A DNA stretch of 12,415 nt. It comes from an uncultured Aquimonas sp. Lineage in GTDB: Bacteria; Pseudomonadota; Gammaproteobacteria; Xanthomonadales; Xanthomonadaceae. The stretch spans positions 1 through 12,415 of the forward strand of contig CAMLOR010000082.1 of NCBI GenBank assembly GCA_946481615.1, given 5' to 3'. This document shows, in pieces, positions 6,301-12,067 of this stretch (the stretch's first letter is position 1; each line of letters opens with the position of its first letter). Position numbers and translations under genes: made by a program. Under the pieces are notes generated by a model, which was not told the DNA's origin, did no database searches, and was given only the letters and a program-made list of their open reading frames with translations.

Positions 6301-8447
6301 CGATCGAACCCGACGCCGGCATCACGGTGATGGACTACGACGCGGCCGGCAATCTCGCGTGGCGCGCCCTGGGGCAGGCTGCCCTCACGGCCACCAACGA
6401 TTGCCAGCGCGCCAGCGTGGCGGCCGCCGACAAGTCGGTGCATCAACACGACGCGCGGAACCGCTTGCTGTGGATCAATCACCCCACCGGAACCTCCGAC
6501 GTCGGCTACAGCTACGCCGCCGACGGCGCGATGCTGACCGCCTCGGTGAGCCAGACCGGCAACACCGCCGCGCCGCCGTTCGTGTCACCGCTCAACACCT
6601 GGACCTACACCTACAAGCGCCGCCGCCTGCCGGAAAAAGAGTCGCTGGCGATTTCCGGCGTGGCGACGCCCTTCGACCTGACCTGGGCCTACAACCCGCG
6701 CGGCGACGTGAGCAGCCTCACCTACCCGGGCGGCGGCGGCAACGTGAGCTTCAATCCCAATGCTTATGGCGAGCCGCGGCAGGTGGGCACGTACGCCACG
6801 CTCGCCGCCTATCACCCGCATGGCGGCCTCGCCTCCTTCACCTACGGCAACGCCACCACCCGCGCGATCACTCCGAACAGCCGCCAGCTGCCGTGGAAGA
6901 TCGTGGACGTGCGCTCAGGTACGAAATGGCTCGATCACACGCTCACCTACGACGAGAACGGCAACCTCAAGAGCCTCACCGACAGCGTGATCGATCCGGA
7001 GGGGCAGCCTTCGGAAACCCGCACGCTCACGTACGACGCCCGCGACCGGTTGCTCAGCGTCACCAACGCACCGACCGGCAACGAAACCTACGCCTACGAC
7101 CCGCTCGACAACCTGCGGCGAGCCGTACGCGGCGGCGTCGACCGCCGCTTCCACGTCAGCGCCACCACCCAGCGTCTGGGCCTCATCACCACGGTCGGCA
7201 GTACCACCACGGTCGACCACGGCTGGAACGACCGCGGCGAACTCGCCACGCGCACGAACACCACGCCGAGCGCGCCGGTCATCGTTGTACCGCCGGCGAT
7301 CCACGGCAACGGTTTCGAGGAACCGTTGCTGACCTCGCCCGAAAGCTTCACGTTCGATCGGGCGCGGCGGCTGACGGCCTACCAGGATCAGGTGACCTAC
7401 CAGTACGACGCTCACAACCGCCGCGTCCTGACCACGATCCCGAACTGGGGCAACCGCCATCAGATCTACAGCCGTGCCAGCGAACTGCTCTATGTCGAGG
7501 ACACCAACAGCAACGAGCGTACGCAGTTCTTCCACCTGAACGGCACGCTGGTGGCCGAGCGCAGTCGTCCGCTCGACGGCGAAACCGCCACCGTCAGCTA
7601 CCTCCACAGCGACCACCGCGGCACGCCCACGGTGAAAACCTCGAGCCTCGGCACGCGCGTCTACCGCAGCCGGTTGATGCCCTACGGCACACCCTACGAC
7701 GGCATCTATCGCGATGGACCGGGCTTCACCAAGCACGCGACCGATACCGTCGGGCCACTCGTCTACATGCAACAGCGCTACTACGACCCCGGCTCGCGAT
7801 TCATCAGCCCCGACCCCGATCCGGCGCGGGCGGACAATTTCAATCGCTATGCCTACGCCAACAACAACCCCTACACGTTTGTCGATCCGGATGGACGGTG
7901 GGCATGCCAAGGAAGCACACTCGATTGCAGCAGGTTCGAGGATGGGCTAGCGCGCGTTTCAGACGCGGCGAACAGCGAGCGCCTTACACAGAACGAGCGT
8001 GACGTTATGCAACGCATCGTCGCGCTCTATGGTTCAAGAGGTGATGCCACGGTAAGCGTGTCATTCTCCGAACTTGGCGGGTCAGGCGGAAACGCTGCCA
8101 TGCGAAAGGATGGGAGCATTGCGGTGACCATCGACTTATCTTCAACAACTCGAACAACCGAAAGCAGATCAATGAATGCCTTGGCAAAAATCATCTCGCA
8201 TGAGGGCGATCATGGCGTGAGTGACCGGCAGCGAGGAAGGTCCGTCGCGAACCTGACCGAGCGAGAAGAGCACGAAAAAAGTGGATACCGGGCCCAAGCC
8301 TACTTCCAGAAGGCAGCCAACTTCATGGACAACTTCAACAATGCATGGAGCCCATGGGGAGGTATCGACGAGCGTGTCATCGACGCCCAGGCAAAAATGT
8401 CAGTCATCGAATCCTGTCAAGGATCCACTGAAGGAAGTTGCCGATGA
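3303..8447 (+). CDS. Exported Rhs/YD-repeat polymorphic toxin with a metallopeptidase-like tip
   Basis: A 1714-residue protein. Residues 1-36 look like a Sec signal peptide: basic RTVRWTGR, a hydrophobic stretch, and cleavage after AQA. This is followed by the DLFGDEVNLYDGSL and TDIALPGNDALPV segment typical of xanthomonad-type Rhs proteins. About residues 295-1430 hold many degenerate YD repeats (for example YDAMGRLSTI, YDENGNLKSL, YDAHNRRVLTT) that in known Rhs/TcC proteins form a beta-cage around the toxin. The Rhs-associated core spans about 1433-1532: HSDHRGTP, then YMQQRYYDPGSRFISPDP, and ends at VDPDGR. After this comes a lower-G+C tip, 1533-1714, with HEGDH at 1633-1637. The stop overlaps the start of the next gene (ATGA). 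The tip-plus-small-gene arrangement is that of polymorphic toxins, and the signal peptide separates it from type VI-loaded Rhs proteins. The target of the tip is unknown; a structural or surface role without toxicity is the alternative. Confidence 0.93.
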   Translation: MARGGRTVRWTGRMCALASATLAAFLLTLSFAAQAQPVVPIPAEYGELLKSRTTPAQLGPDLFGDEVNLYDGSLRFRQTDIALPGNDALPVALTRTFQVKQNEGIEGLFADWELEIPHLHGVFSTSGWIVPGGAPNNRCSAFGKPPGASGVGGGSFSAEEFWSGSFLSLPGGGGEILKATASTPLPTDGQTYPLTTRDGVVFRCLPTLANGTGLGEGFEAVTPDGVRYQFNHMVQRSAPSLFKAEPFPEAMAAQVEQSRIAIAAELAQRGASAAVPTPNLLPDGYMLNRREVWMLPTVITDRFGNTVTFTWDATDKRKLKTVASSDGRTLTFTHDGASHRIKTVNDGSHTWTYNYTATAAGFRLSSVTLPDASTWGFNLEPLRHVMASVSGAGCNAAGTADVNPSGTGTLTHPGGVTGSFTVTATEHGRSHVTLDCRDYNYLDGILGYAWHPAKFLVPSLQSKTLSGLGVASQSWNYSYGAANACYDPSPGGQYPEIGGRCVSGTSPVTTTVSVTDPENAVTRYTFGNRFRSTEGQLLKIEAALSGATALRTTTNTYAAEAAGPWPNPVGLAPQDRNDGYMAARHRPVKTRSLVQQGAAFTWSVPSTCASNGTSGSVGATLCFDRFARQTQATETGSASRTTKTEYYDHTGKWVLGQVKKATLGSTVVADIGFDATYALPLTFTRFGQLQHTAVYDTASAVATGQRGTLYSLKDGNNKTTTYTSWKRGIPQTLAYPDSTSESAVVNNVGGLDSVTDELGYKTCYGYDAMGRLSTITHPSETAAGTCDTSAWNATTIAYAKVAAPGYALPANVWRRTETTGTRKTETFYDGAWQPILERRSTTDASAGERFVRRSYFPIGRSVFESFPVASVPGANYTQIVTGTHQDFDDLGRLRFKTIDSELGLLTHETAYPTNAFTTVHTNARGKVTTTTYQTFAEPSYEAPLVITAPEGTTSTYTRDPWSKPLTLTRSGSYTPPGGVLESLSVQRRFVYDLQQRLCKTIEPDAGITVMDYDAAGNLAWRALGQAALTATNDCQRASVAAADKSVHQHDARNRLLWINHPTGTSDVGYSYAADGAMLTASVSQTGNTAAPPFVSPLNTWTYTYKRRRLPEKESLAISGVATPFDLTWAYNPRGDVSSLTYPGGGGNVSFNPNAYGEPRQVGTYATLAAYHPHGGLASFTYGNATTRAITPNSRQLPWKIVDVRSGTKWLDHTLTYDENGNLKSLTDSVIDPEGQPSETRTLTYDARDRLLSVTNAPTGNETYAYDPLDNLRRAVRGGVDRRFHVSATTQRLGLITTVGSTTTVDHGWNDRGELATRTNTTPSAPVIVVPPAIHGNGFEEPLLTSPESFTFDRARRLTAYQDQVTYQYDAHNRRVLTTIPNWGNRHQIYSRASELLYVEDTNSNERTQFFHLNGTLVAERSRPLDGETATVSYLHSDHRGTPTVKTSSLGTRVYRSRLMPYGTPYDGIYRDGPGFTKHATDTVGPLVYMQQRYYDPGSRFISPDPDPARADNFNRYAYANNNPYTFVDPDGRWACQGSTLDCSRFEDGLARVSDAANSERLTQNERDVMQRIVALYGSRGDATVSVSFSELGGSGGNAAMRKDGSIAVTIDLSSTTRTTESRSMNALAKIISHEGDHGVSDRQRGRSVANLTEREEHEKSGYRAQAYFQKAANFMDNFNNAWSPWGGIDERVIDAQAKMSVIESCQGSTEGSCR
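4190..7590 (+). repeat. YD-repeat region of rhs (protein-level repeats)
   Basis: This stretch encodes serial degenerate repeats with the pattern (Y/F)D-x2-G/R-x-L followed by a short strand. Clear units occur in FTWDATDKRKLKTV, GYDAMGRLSTITHP, DFDDLGRLRFKT, VYDLQQRLCKTIEP, HDARNRLLWINHP, YDARDRLLSVTN and YDAHNRRVLTT. The DNA itself is not tandemly repetitive. Near 7267-7326 a proline-rich insert containing HGNGFEEP interrupts the series. Confidence 0.85.
7899..8444 (+). other. Rhs C-terminal tip: candidate zincin metallopeptidase domain
   Basis: Codons for residues 1533-1714 follow the core-ending DPDGR. HEGDH (1633-1637) matches the HExxH zinc-binding and catalytic motif: His1633 and His1637 as ligands, Glu1634 as general base. 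It sits in a predicted helix (ALAKIISHEGDHGV). A glutamate-rich helix about 20 residues later, TEREEHEKSGYRAQAYFQ, could supply the third ligand; Glu1658, four residues before Tyr1662, is the best guess by analogy with effector metallopeptidases that have an E-x3-YR-x-Q pattern. Four cysteines (1535, 1542, 1705, 1713) bracket the domain and could pair in an oxidising compartment. The lower G+C content than the rhs core fits a replaceable tip. The motif is seen directly; peptidase activity is inferred. Confidence 0.6.
8431..8437 (+). promoter_or_regulatory. Ribosome binding site of first OmpA-like lipoprotein
   Basis: AAGGAAG lies six bases before ATG 8444, inside the last rhs codons. The same heptamer at the same distance precedes the second lipoprotein (9004-9010). 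It favours ATG 8444 over the TTG at 8438. Confidence 0.75.
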
Positions 8448-8941
8448 ACAAGCAAACTCTTCAAATGGCTCGACTATTCCTGATGATTTTCTCTTCTTGC
8501 CTTCTTGCGGCGTGCGCGATTGGAGAATCGCCCGATCGAAGCAACGCCAAGCCATTGCTCTCATCAGCGCCTGACTTCGTCGGCGTCAACTTCAAGCCGG
8601 GGCGACCTCGGGAGAACGATGCACTGATGGATGCGATCGAGGAACCAAAGAGGTTTTTTCTCGACGCCCTAGACAGGGACCGGCGAGCGATCAGCAAATT
8701 CCCTGGCATGAAGTTCCGGGCAGTTGGGTACACAGACAACATGGAGTGCAACGGCGATGCCTGCATCACCTTATCCGTGAGGCGCGCTCAGTATGTCCAG
8801 GCGTGGATGGTCGAAAACGGTGTGCCGACTTTTGTTTTCAAGACGCCAAAAGGATATGGAAGCGCCATGCCGATCGAAGACAACGCAACAGAAGAAGGAC
8901 GGCTCACCAATCGCCGGGCTGGCATAAGCTTTGTCGACTGA
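8444..8941 (+). CDS. OmpA-domain lipoprotein, candidate partner or immunity of the Rhs tip
   Basis: A 165-residue predicted lipoprotein. Residues 1-23 are a lipoprotein signal peptide with lipobox LAAC and lipidated Cys24. Ala at +2 predicts outer-membrane sorting. After a short linker the protein is a single OmpA-C-type peptidoglycan-binding domain, about 45-165: an opening strand (VGVNFKP), YTD with Asp98, LSVRRA with Arg113/114, and the closing NRR at 156-158, which are the positions that hold the peptidoglycan peptide in OmpA and Pal. An ECNGDAC insertion right after the Asp contributes a likely disulfide (Cys102-Cys107). The start overlaps the rhs stop by ATGA, so translation is coupled to the toxin, as for toxin-immunity pairs. 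An OmpA-fold immunity protein would be unusual. The alternative is that it anchors or displays the Rhs protein at the cell wall. Confidence 0.9.
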   Translation: MNKQTLQMARLFLMIFSSCLLAACAIGESPDRSNAKPLLSSAPDFVGVNFKPGRPRENDALMDAIEEPKRFFLDALDRDRRAISKFPGMKFRAVGYTDNMECNGDACITLSVRRAQYVQAWMVENGVPTFVFKTPKGYGSAMPIEDNATEEGRLTNRRAGISFVD

Positions 8942-8975
8942 TGCGCCAACGCGCGTTCGCCGCGCCAGGCAAGCC

Positions 8976-9020
8976 GTCGATTTCTCTTGCAAAGGCTCAA
9001 ATGAAGGAAGCTTTCAATGA
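8976..9020 (+). pseudogene. Remnant of an Rhs tip C-terminus
   Basis: In the gap between the two lipoproteins, the frame ending in TGA 9018-9020 reads VDFSCKGSNEGSFQ. The intact Rhs tip ends VIESCQGSTEGSCR. In the last 12 residues seven are identical (S, C, G, S, E, G, S), and both stops form the same ATGA overlap with the following lipoprotein start. The DNA also shares AAGGAAG and its spacing. No intact toxin frame exists upstream, because the first lipoprotein stops at 8941. The simplest reading is a leftover end of a duplicated or displaced tip. A duplication of the lipoprotein together with about 40 bases of leader would give the same picture. Confidence 0.6.
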
Positions 9021-9523
9021 ACCTAAGCCACGTCCTCGTGCGTGTATGCGCCGCAAGTCTTGTGGCCGCGCTTGCCGCGTGTGCGCCGTCTCAACCTCGT
9101 TGGCCCGAAGAAGGAGGTAGTAGAGCCGGGTTCTCAGTCAACCCCAGCGACTTCAATGGCATTTCCTTAAAGCCACATGCTCCGCGAGATGGTCAACCTT
9201 TGATGGATTCATTGGCAGATTCGCACGCAATCGATCTACTCCACCAGGATTTGGAACTATTCAAGCTCTTGCCACGCAACATTCGATTGCGTGTCGTAGG
9301 ACATACTGATTCACTGGAGTGCAGCGCTGACGACTGCAACACGCTCTCCCTTCGCCGAGCGCGGTCCCTGCACAGATGGTACGTCGAGCACGGGGTTGAC
9401 CCGAGCGGCCTCGAAGCACCAGCCGGCTTCGGCGAGCGGCGACCGATAGACGTAAACTCAACGGAGCGTGGGCGCGCATCAAACAGGCGTGCCTATGTAA
9501 GCTACGAAATGGATGAACAATGA
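9017..9523 (+). CDS. Second OmpA-domain lipoprotein, paralogue of the preceding gene
   Basis: A 168-residue predicted lipoprotein with signal peptide and lipobox LAAC ending in Cys22; Ala at +2 suggests the outer membrane. The OmpA-C-like domain matches its neighbour position for position: HTD with Asp98, ECSADDC with Cys102/Cys107, LSLRRA with Arg113/114, and NRR at 156-158. The N-terminal third has diverged more (for example PSDFNGISLKP versus APDFVGVNFKP). AAGGAAG lies six bases upstream of the ATG. The 75-base gap to the preceding gene shows no promoter, so it probably shares the rhs transcript. It may be an orphan immunity gene kept against a displaced tip, or a redundant wall-binding lipoprotein. 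The fold call is secure; the role is inferred. Confidence 0.88.
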   Translation: MNLSHVLVRVCAASLVAALAACAPSQPRWPEEGGSRAGFSVNPSDFNGISLKPHAPRDGQPLMDSLADSHAIDLLHQDLELFKLLPRNIRLRVVGHTDSLECSADDCNTLSLRRARSLHRWYVEHGVDPSGLEAPAGFGERRPIDVNSTERGRASNRRAYVSYEMDEQ

Positions 9524-9692
9524 CGTGAGCCGCTCCGGGATTTCCTGAGATTGAGACTGTCGGCAAAGGCAACGTTCTCGTTTCTCAGCGACGCGCCGAC
9601 GGCGCATTCCGCGGAGCGCTTCACGGTGCGGGCGGGCGTCAGCTTTCTTTGCAAACCCGCCGGAACGGGCGCCGCGGTTCCGACTCGACGCG
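9524..9692. other. Convergent intergenic region
   Basis: The 169 bases between the second lipoprotein gene and aidB, which converge here. Weak inverted repeats are visible: GCGCC-GAC-GGCGC at 9593-9605, and GGCGGG with CCCGCC at 9631-9661 (19-base loop). Neither has a T-tract, so no terminator is called. No coding potential is evident. Confidence 0.5.
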
Positions 9693-11324
9693 TCAGACTT
9701 CCGGCCAGGCGCGTTCGATCAGCGCTTCGAAGGGCATCTTGGGCGGCAAGGTTCCGAACGCTAGGCCGTGCGGGAACGTCAGCCGCGTGGTGCAGAAGGA
9801 CTCGGCCACGGTGGCATCGCCGCGCAGTAGCGCGCAGGCCTGCAGGGCCAGCGCCAGCCGTTCGACGATCAGGCGCGCACTGGTTTCGAATTCGCCGGGA
9901 TTGGACAGCAGTTCGCGCAGACCCTCGACTTCGCGATCGAGGCCGGCATGGCGACTCTTCGCTGCGGCGAACTCCGCACACAGCGCTTCCAGCGTTTCGG
10001 GCTCGCGCGAAAGCGCGCGCAGCACATCGAGGCACTGGATGTTGCCGCAGCCTTCCCAGATCGAGTTGAGCGGTGCCTCGCGATAGAGGCGAGGCAACAC
10101 CGATTCCTCCACGTAACCCGCGCCGCCCAGGCATTCCTGTGCTTCGTTGACGAAGGCCGGCGCGCGCTTGCAGATCCAGTATTTCCCGATCGCGGTGGCG
10201 ATGCGTGCGAAGGCGGCTTCGTGCGGATCGCGCGGCGCGGCATCGACGGCGCGCGCCACGCGCATCGCGAAGACGGTGGCGGCTTCGGACTCGAGCGCCA
10301 GGTCGGCCAGCACGTTGCGCATCAGCGGCTGCTCGACGAGCCGCTTGCCGAAGGCACTGCGATGGCGCGCATGGTGGATGGCCTCGACCAGCGCGCGGCG
10401 CATTTCGGCGGCCGAGCCCAGCATGCAATCGAGCCGCGTGAGCGCCACCATCTCCAGGATGGTCGCCACGCCGCGGCCTTCGTCGCCGATGCGGCGCGCA
10501 TGCGCGCTCTGGAACTCGACTTCGCTCGATGCGTTCGACCAGTTGCCGAGCTTGTCCTTCAGCCGCATCAGTGCGAAGGCGTTGCGCGTGCCGTCCTCGC
10601 GCCAGCGCGGCAGCAGGAAGCAGGTGATGCCGCCCGGCGCTTGCGCCAGCACCAGGAAGGCATCCGACATCGGCGCCGAGAAGAACCATTTGTGGCCGAC
10701 CAGCTCGTAGGCGTCGCCGCCGACGGGCGTCGCCACCGTGCTGTTGGCGCGCACGTCGGAGCCGCCCTGCTTCTCCGTCATGCCCATGCCGAGCGTGACG
10801 GCACGCTTCTGCGTGGCGGGTACGTTGCTGCCGTCGTAGTCGGTACCCAGCGCCAGCGGCAGCCAGTGGTCGCGCGCGAAATCGGCGTGCTGCAGCACCG
10901 GCACCGCAGCATAGGTCATCGTGAGCGGGCAACTGGTGCCGGCCTCGGCCTGGTGATGCAGGAAGGAAAGCGCGGCCCGCGCCACGTGCGCGCCTTCGCG
11001 CCTGCCGTGCCGCCACGCGAAGGCGTGCACGCCCGCGCGCACGGCCTGCTGCATCAGCGCGTGATACGCCGGGTGGAAGTCGACTTCGTCGATGCGATGG
11101 CCGTAGCGATCGTGGGTGCGCAGCACGGGCTTGTGGCGATTGGCTTCCACGCCGAGCGAGGCCAGTTCGCCGCCCGCGAGCATGCCGTAGGCCTGCAGCT
11201 CGTCGTGCGCCCAGCCGCCGCCTTCGCGGCGAAGCGCATCGACCAGCGCGGCGTCGGAGTTGAAGGCGTCGTAACCCGCGAGCGGCGGGGGCTGGTTCTC
11301 GACGGTGTGCGTCGTGAAGTTCAC
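9693..11324 (-). CDS. aidB: AidB-type acyl-CoA dehydrogenase (adaptive alkylation response family)
   Basis: A flavoprotein of the acyl-CoA dehydrogenase superfamily, 543 residues against 541 in E. coli AidB. It begins with the AidB-style THTVENQP segment, contains MTEKQGGSD at 182-190 (flavin-contacting loop), KWFFSAPMSDA, LKDKLGNWSNASSEVEF, and LYREAPLNSIWEGCGNI, where Glu424 occupies the usual catalytic-base position. A C-terminal helical domain follows. In E. coli AidB belongs to the Ada response, binds DNA and FAD, and has an unclear physiological substrate; those facts are for the homologue. The start is GTG at 11324, overlapping the mtnP stop (GTGA); residues after it match AidB exactly at the N-terminus. 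The same frame stays open upstream across mtnP, which is only high-G+C frame openness. No good Shine-Dalgarno is visible, so it probably depends on coupling. No Ada box can be recognised inside this operon. Confidence 0.92.
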   Translation of the reverse strand: MNFTTHTVENQPPPLAGYDAFNSDAALVDALRREGGGWAHDELQAYGMLAGGELASLGVEANRHKPVLRTHDRYGHRIDEVDFHPAYHALMQQAVRAGVHAFAWRHGRREGAHVARAALSFLHHQAEAGTSCPLTMTYAAVPVLQHADFARDHWLPLALGTDYDGSNVPATQKRAVTLGMGMTEKQGGSDVRANSTVATPVGGDAYELVGHKWFFSAPMSDAFLVLAQAPGGITCFLLPRWREDGTRNAFALMRLKDKLGNWSNASSEVEFQSAHARRIGDEGRGVATILEMVALTRLDCMLGSAAEMRRALVEAIHHARHRSAFGKRLVEQPLMRNVLADLALESEAATVFAMRVARAVDAAPRDPHEAAFARIATAIGKYWICKRAPAFVNEAQECLGGAGYVEESVLPRLYREAPLNSIWEGCGNIQCLDVLRALSREPETLEALCAEFAAAKSRHAGLDREVEGLRELLSNPGEFETSARLIVERLALALQACALLRGDATVAESFCTTRLTFPHGLAFGTLPPKMPFEALIERAWPEV

Positions 11325-12067
11325 GTCGCGAGCAAGTCGCGCAGCAGCGGCGGCAACGACTCGTTGCACGCCTTGAGGTTGGCGAACACTTCCTCGAGCG
11401 CGATTTCCTTGCCATCGCCCGCGCCCGCCGCCCAGTTCGCGACCGGAGCGAGGCAGGCGTAGTCGAGGCCGGCTTCGCGCGCGAGCGCGGCTTCGGGCAT
11501 GCCGGTCATGCCGACGATGTCGCAACCGTCGCGCCGCATGCGTTCGATCTCGGCCCGGGTTTCGAAGCGCGGGCCCTGCGTGGCGCCGTAGCAGCCGCCA
11601 TCGACGATGGACACGCCGGCGCGGCGCGCGGCATCGAGGATGGCCGCGCGCATCGGCGGCGAATAGGGATCGCCGAATTCGGCGTGCAGCATGTCGCCGG
11701 CGCCGTCCCAGAAACTCGAGGCGCGGCCCTGCGTGTAGTCGATGAGCTGGTCGGGAAGCACCAGCGCGCGCGGCGGGGCGCGCTCCGTGATGCCGCCGAC
11801 GGTGTTGATGGCGAGTACGCGCCGCGGCGCGAGTTGCTTCAACGCCCAGATGTTCGCGCGGTAGTTCACGCGATGCGGCGGCAGCGAATGGCCTTCGCCG
11901 TGGCGCGCCAGGAAAGCCACGCGCGCGCCATGCAGCGTACCCAGTCGGATCGGCCCCGAGGCGCCGCCGTAGGGGGTTTCGGGCGTCAGGGTTTCGTCGG
12001 CATCGAACTCCGGCAGCGCGTACAGCCCGCTGCCGCCGATCACCGCGAGCGCCGGCGCCGCGCTCAC
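11321..12067 (-). CDS. S-methyl-5'-thioinosine (or thioadenosine) phosphorylase
   Basis: A 248-residue member of the PNP/MTAP phosphorylase family, close in length and sequence style to the characterised Pseudomonas aeruginosa methylthioinosine phosphorylase. It would cleave the nucleoside with phosphate, releasing the base and methylthioribose-1-phosphate. Visible motifs are GGSGLY (11-16, phosphate loop), RHG at 55-57, PHRVNYRAN (64-72), NTVGG, and DIVGMTGMPEA (183-193, nucleoside binding). In adenine-specific MTAP enzymes the base is read by an Asp in a TDYD-type segment; here the corresponding segment reads VANWAAG with Asn211, which favours a 6-oxopurine (inosine-type) substrate. The start is GTG 12067 in a GTGA overlap with the upstream phosphoribosyltransferase, and its own stop overlaps aidB in the same way. 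The hypoxanthine product is the substrate of the upstream gene, which supports the inosine assignment. Family call is secure; MTI versus MTA is likely but not proven. Confidence 0.9.
   Translation of the reverse strand: MSAAPALAVIGGSGLYALPEFDADETLTPETPYGGASGPIRLGTLHGARVAFLARHGEGHSLPPHRVNYRANIWALKQLAPRRVLAINTVGGITERAPPRALVLPDQLIDYTQGRASSFWDGAGDMLHAEFGDPYSPPMRAAILDAARRAGVSIVDGGCYGATQGPRFETRAEIERMRRDGCDIVGMTGMPEAALAREAGLDYACLAPVANWAAGAGDGKEIALEEVFANLKACNESLPPLLRDLLAT

Noticed and set aside
3189..6482. A 1097-codon open frame antisense to rhs
   Set aside because: It mirrors the codon structure of the real rhs gene on the other strand; the product is low-complexity Ala/Gly/Arg/Val-rich with no domain. 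Typical shadow in high-G+C DNA.
8746..9120. Small plus-strand frame across the two lipoproteins
   Set aside because: It is out of frame with both lipoproteins and with the tip remnant, and shows no family resemblance.
9593..9661. Possible terminators between the second lipoprotein gene and aidB
   Set aside because: Stems are 5-6 bp, one with a 19-base loop, and neither is followed by a T-run on either strand.
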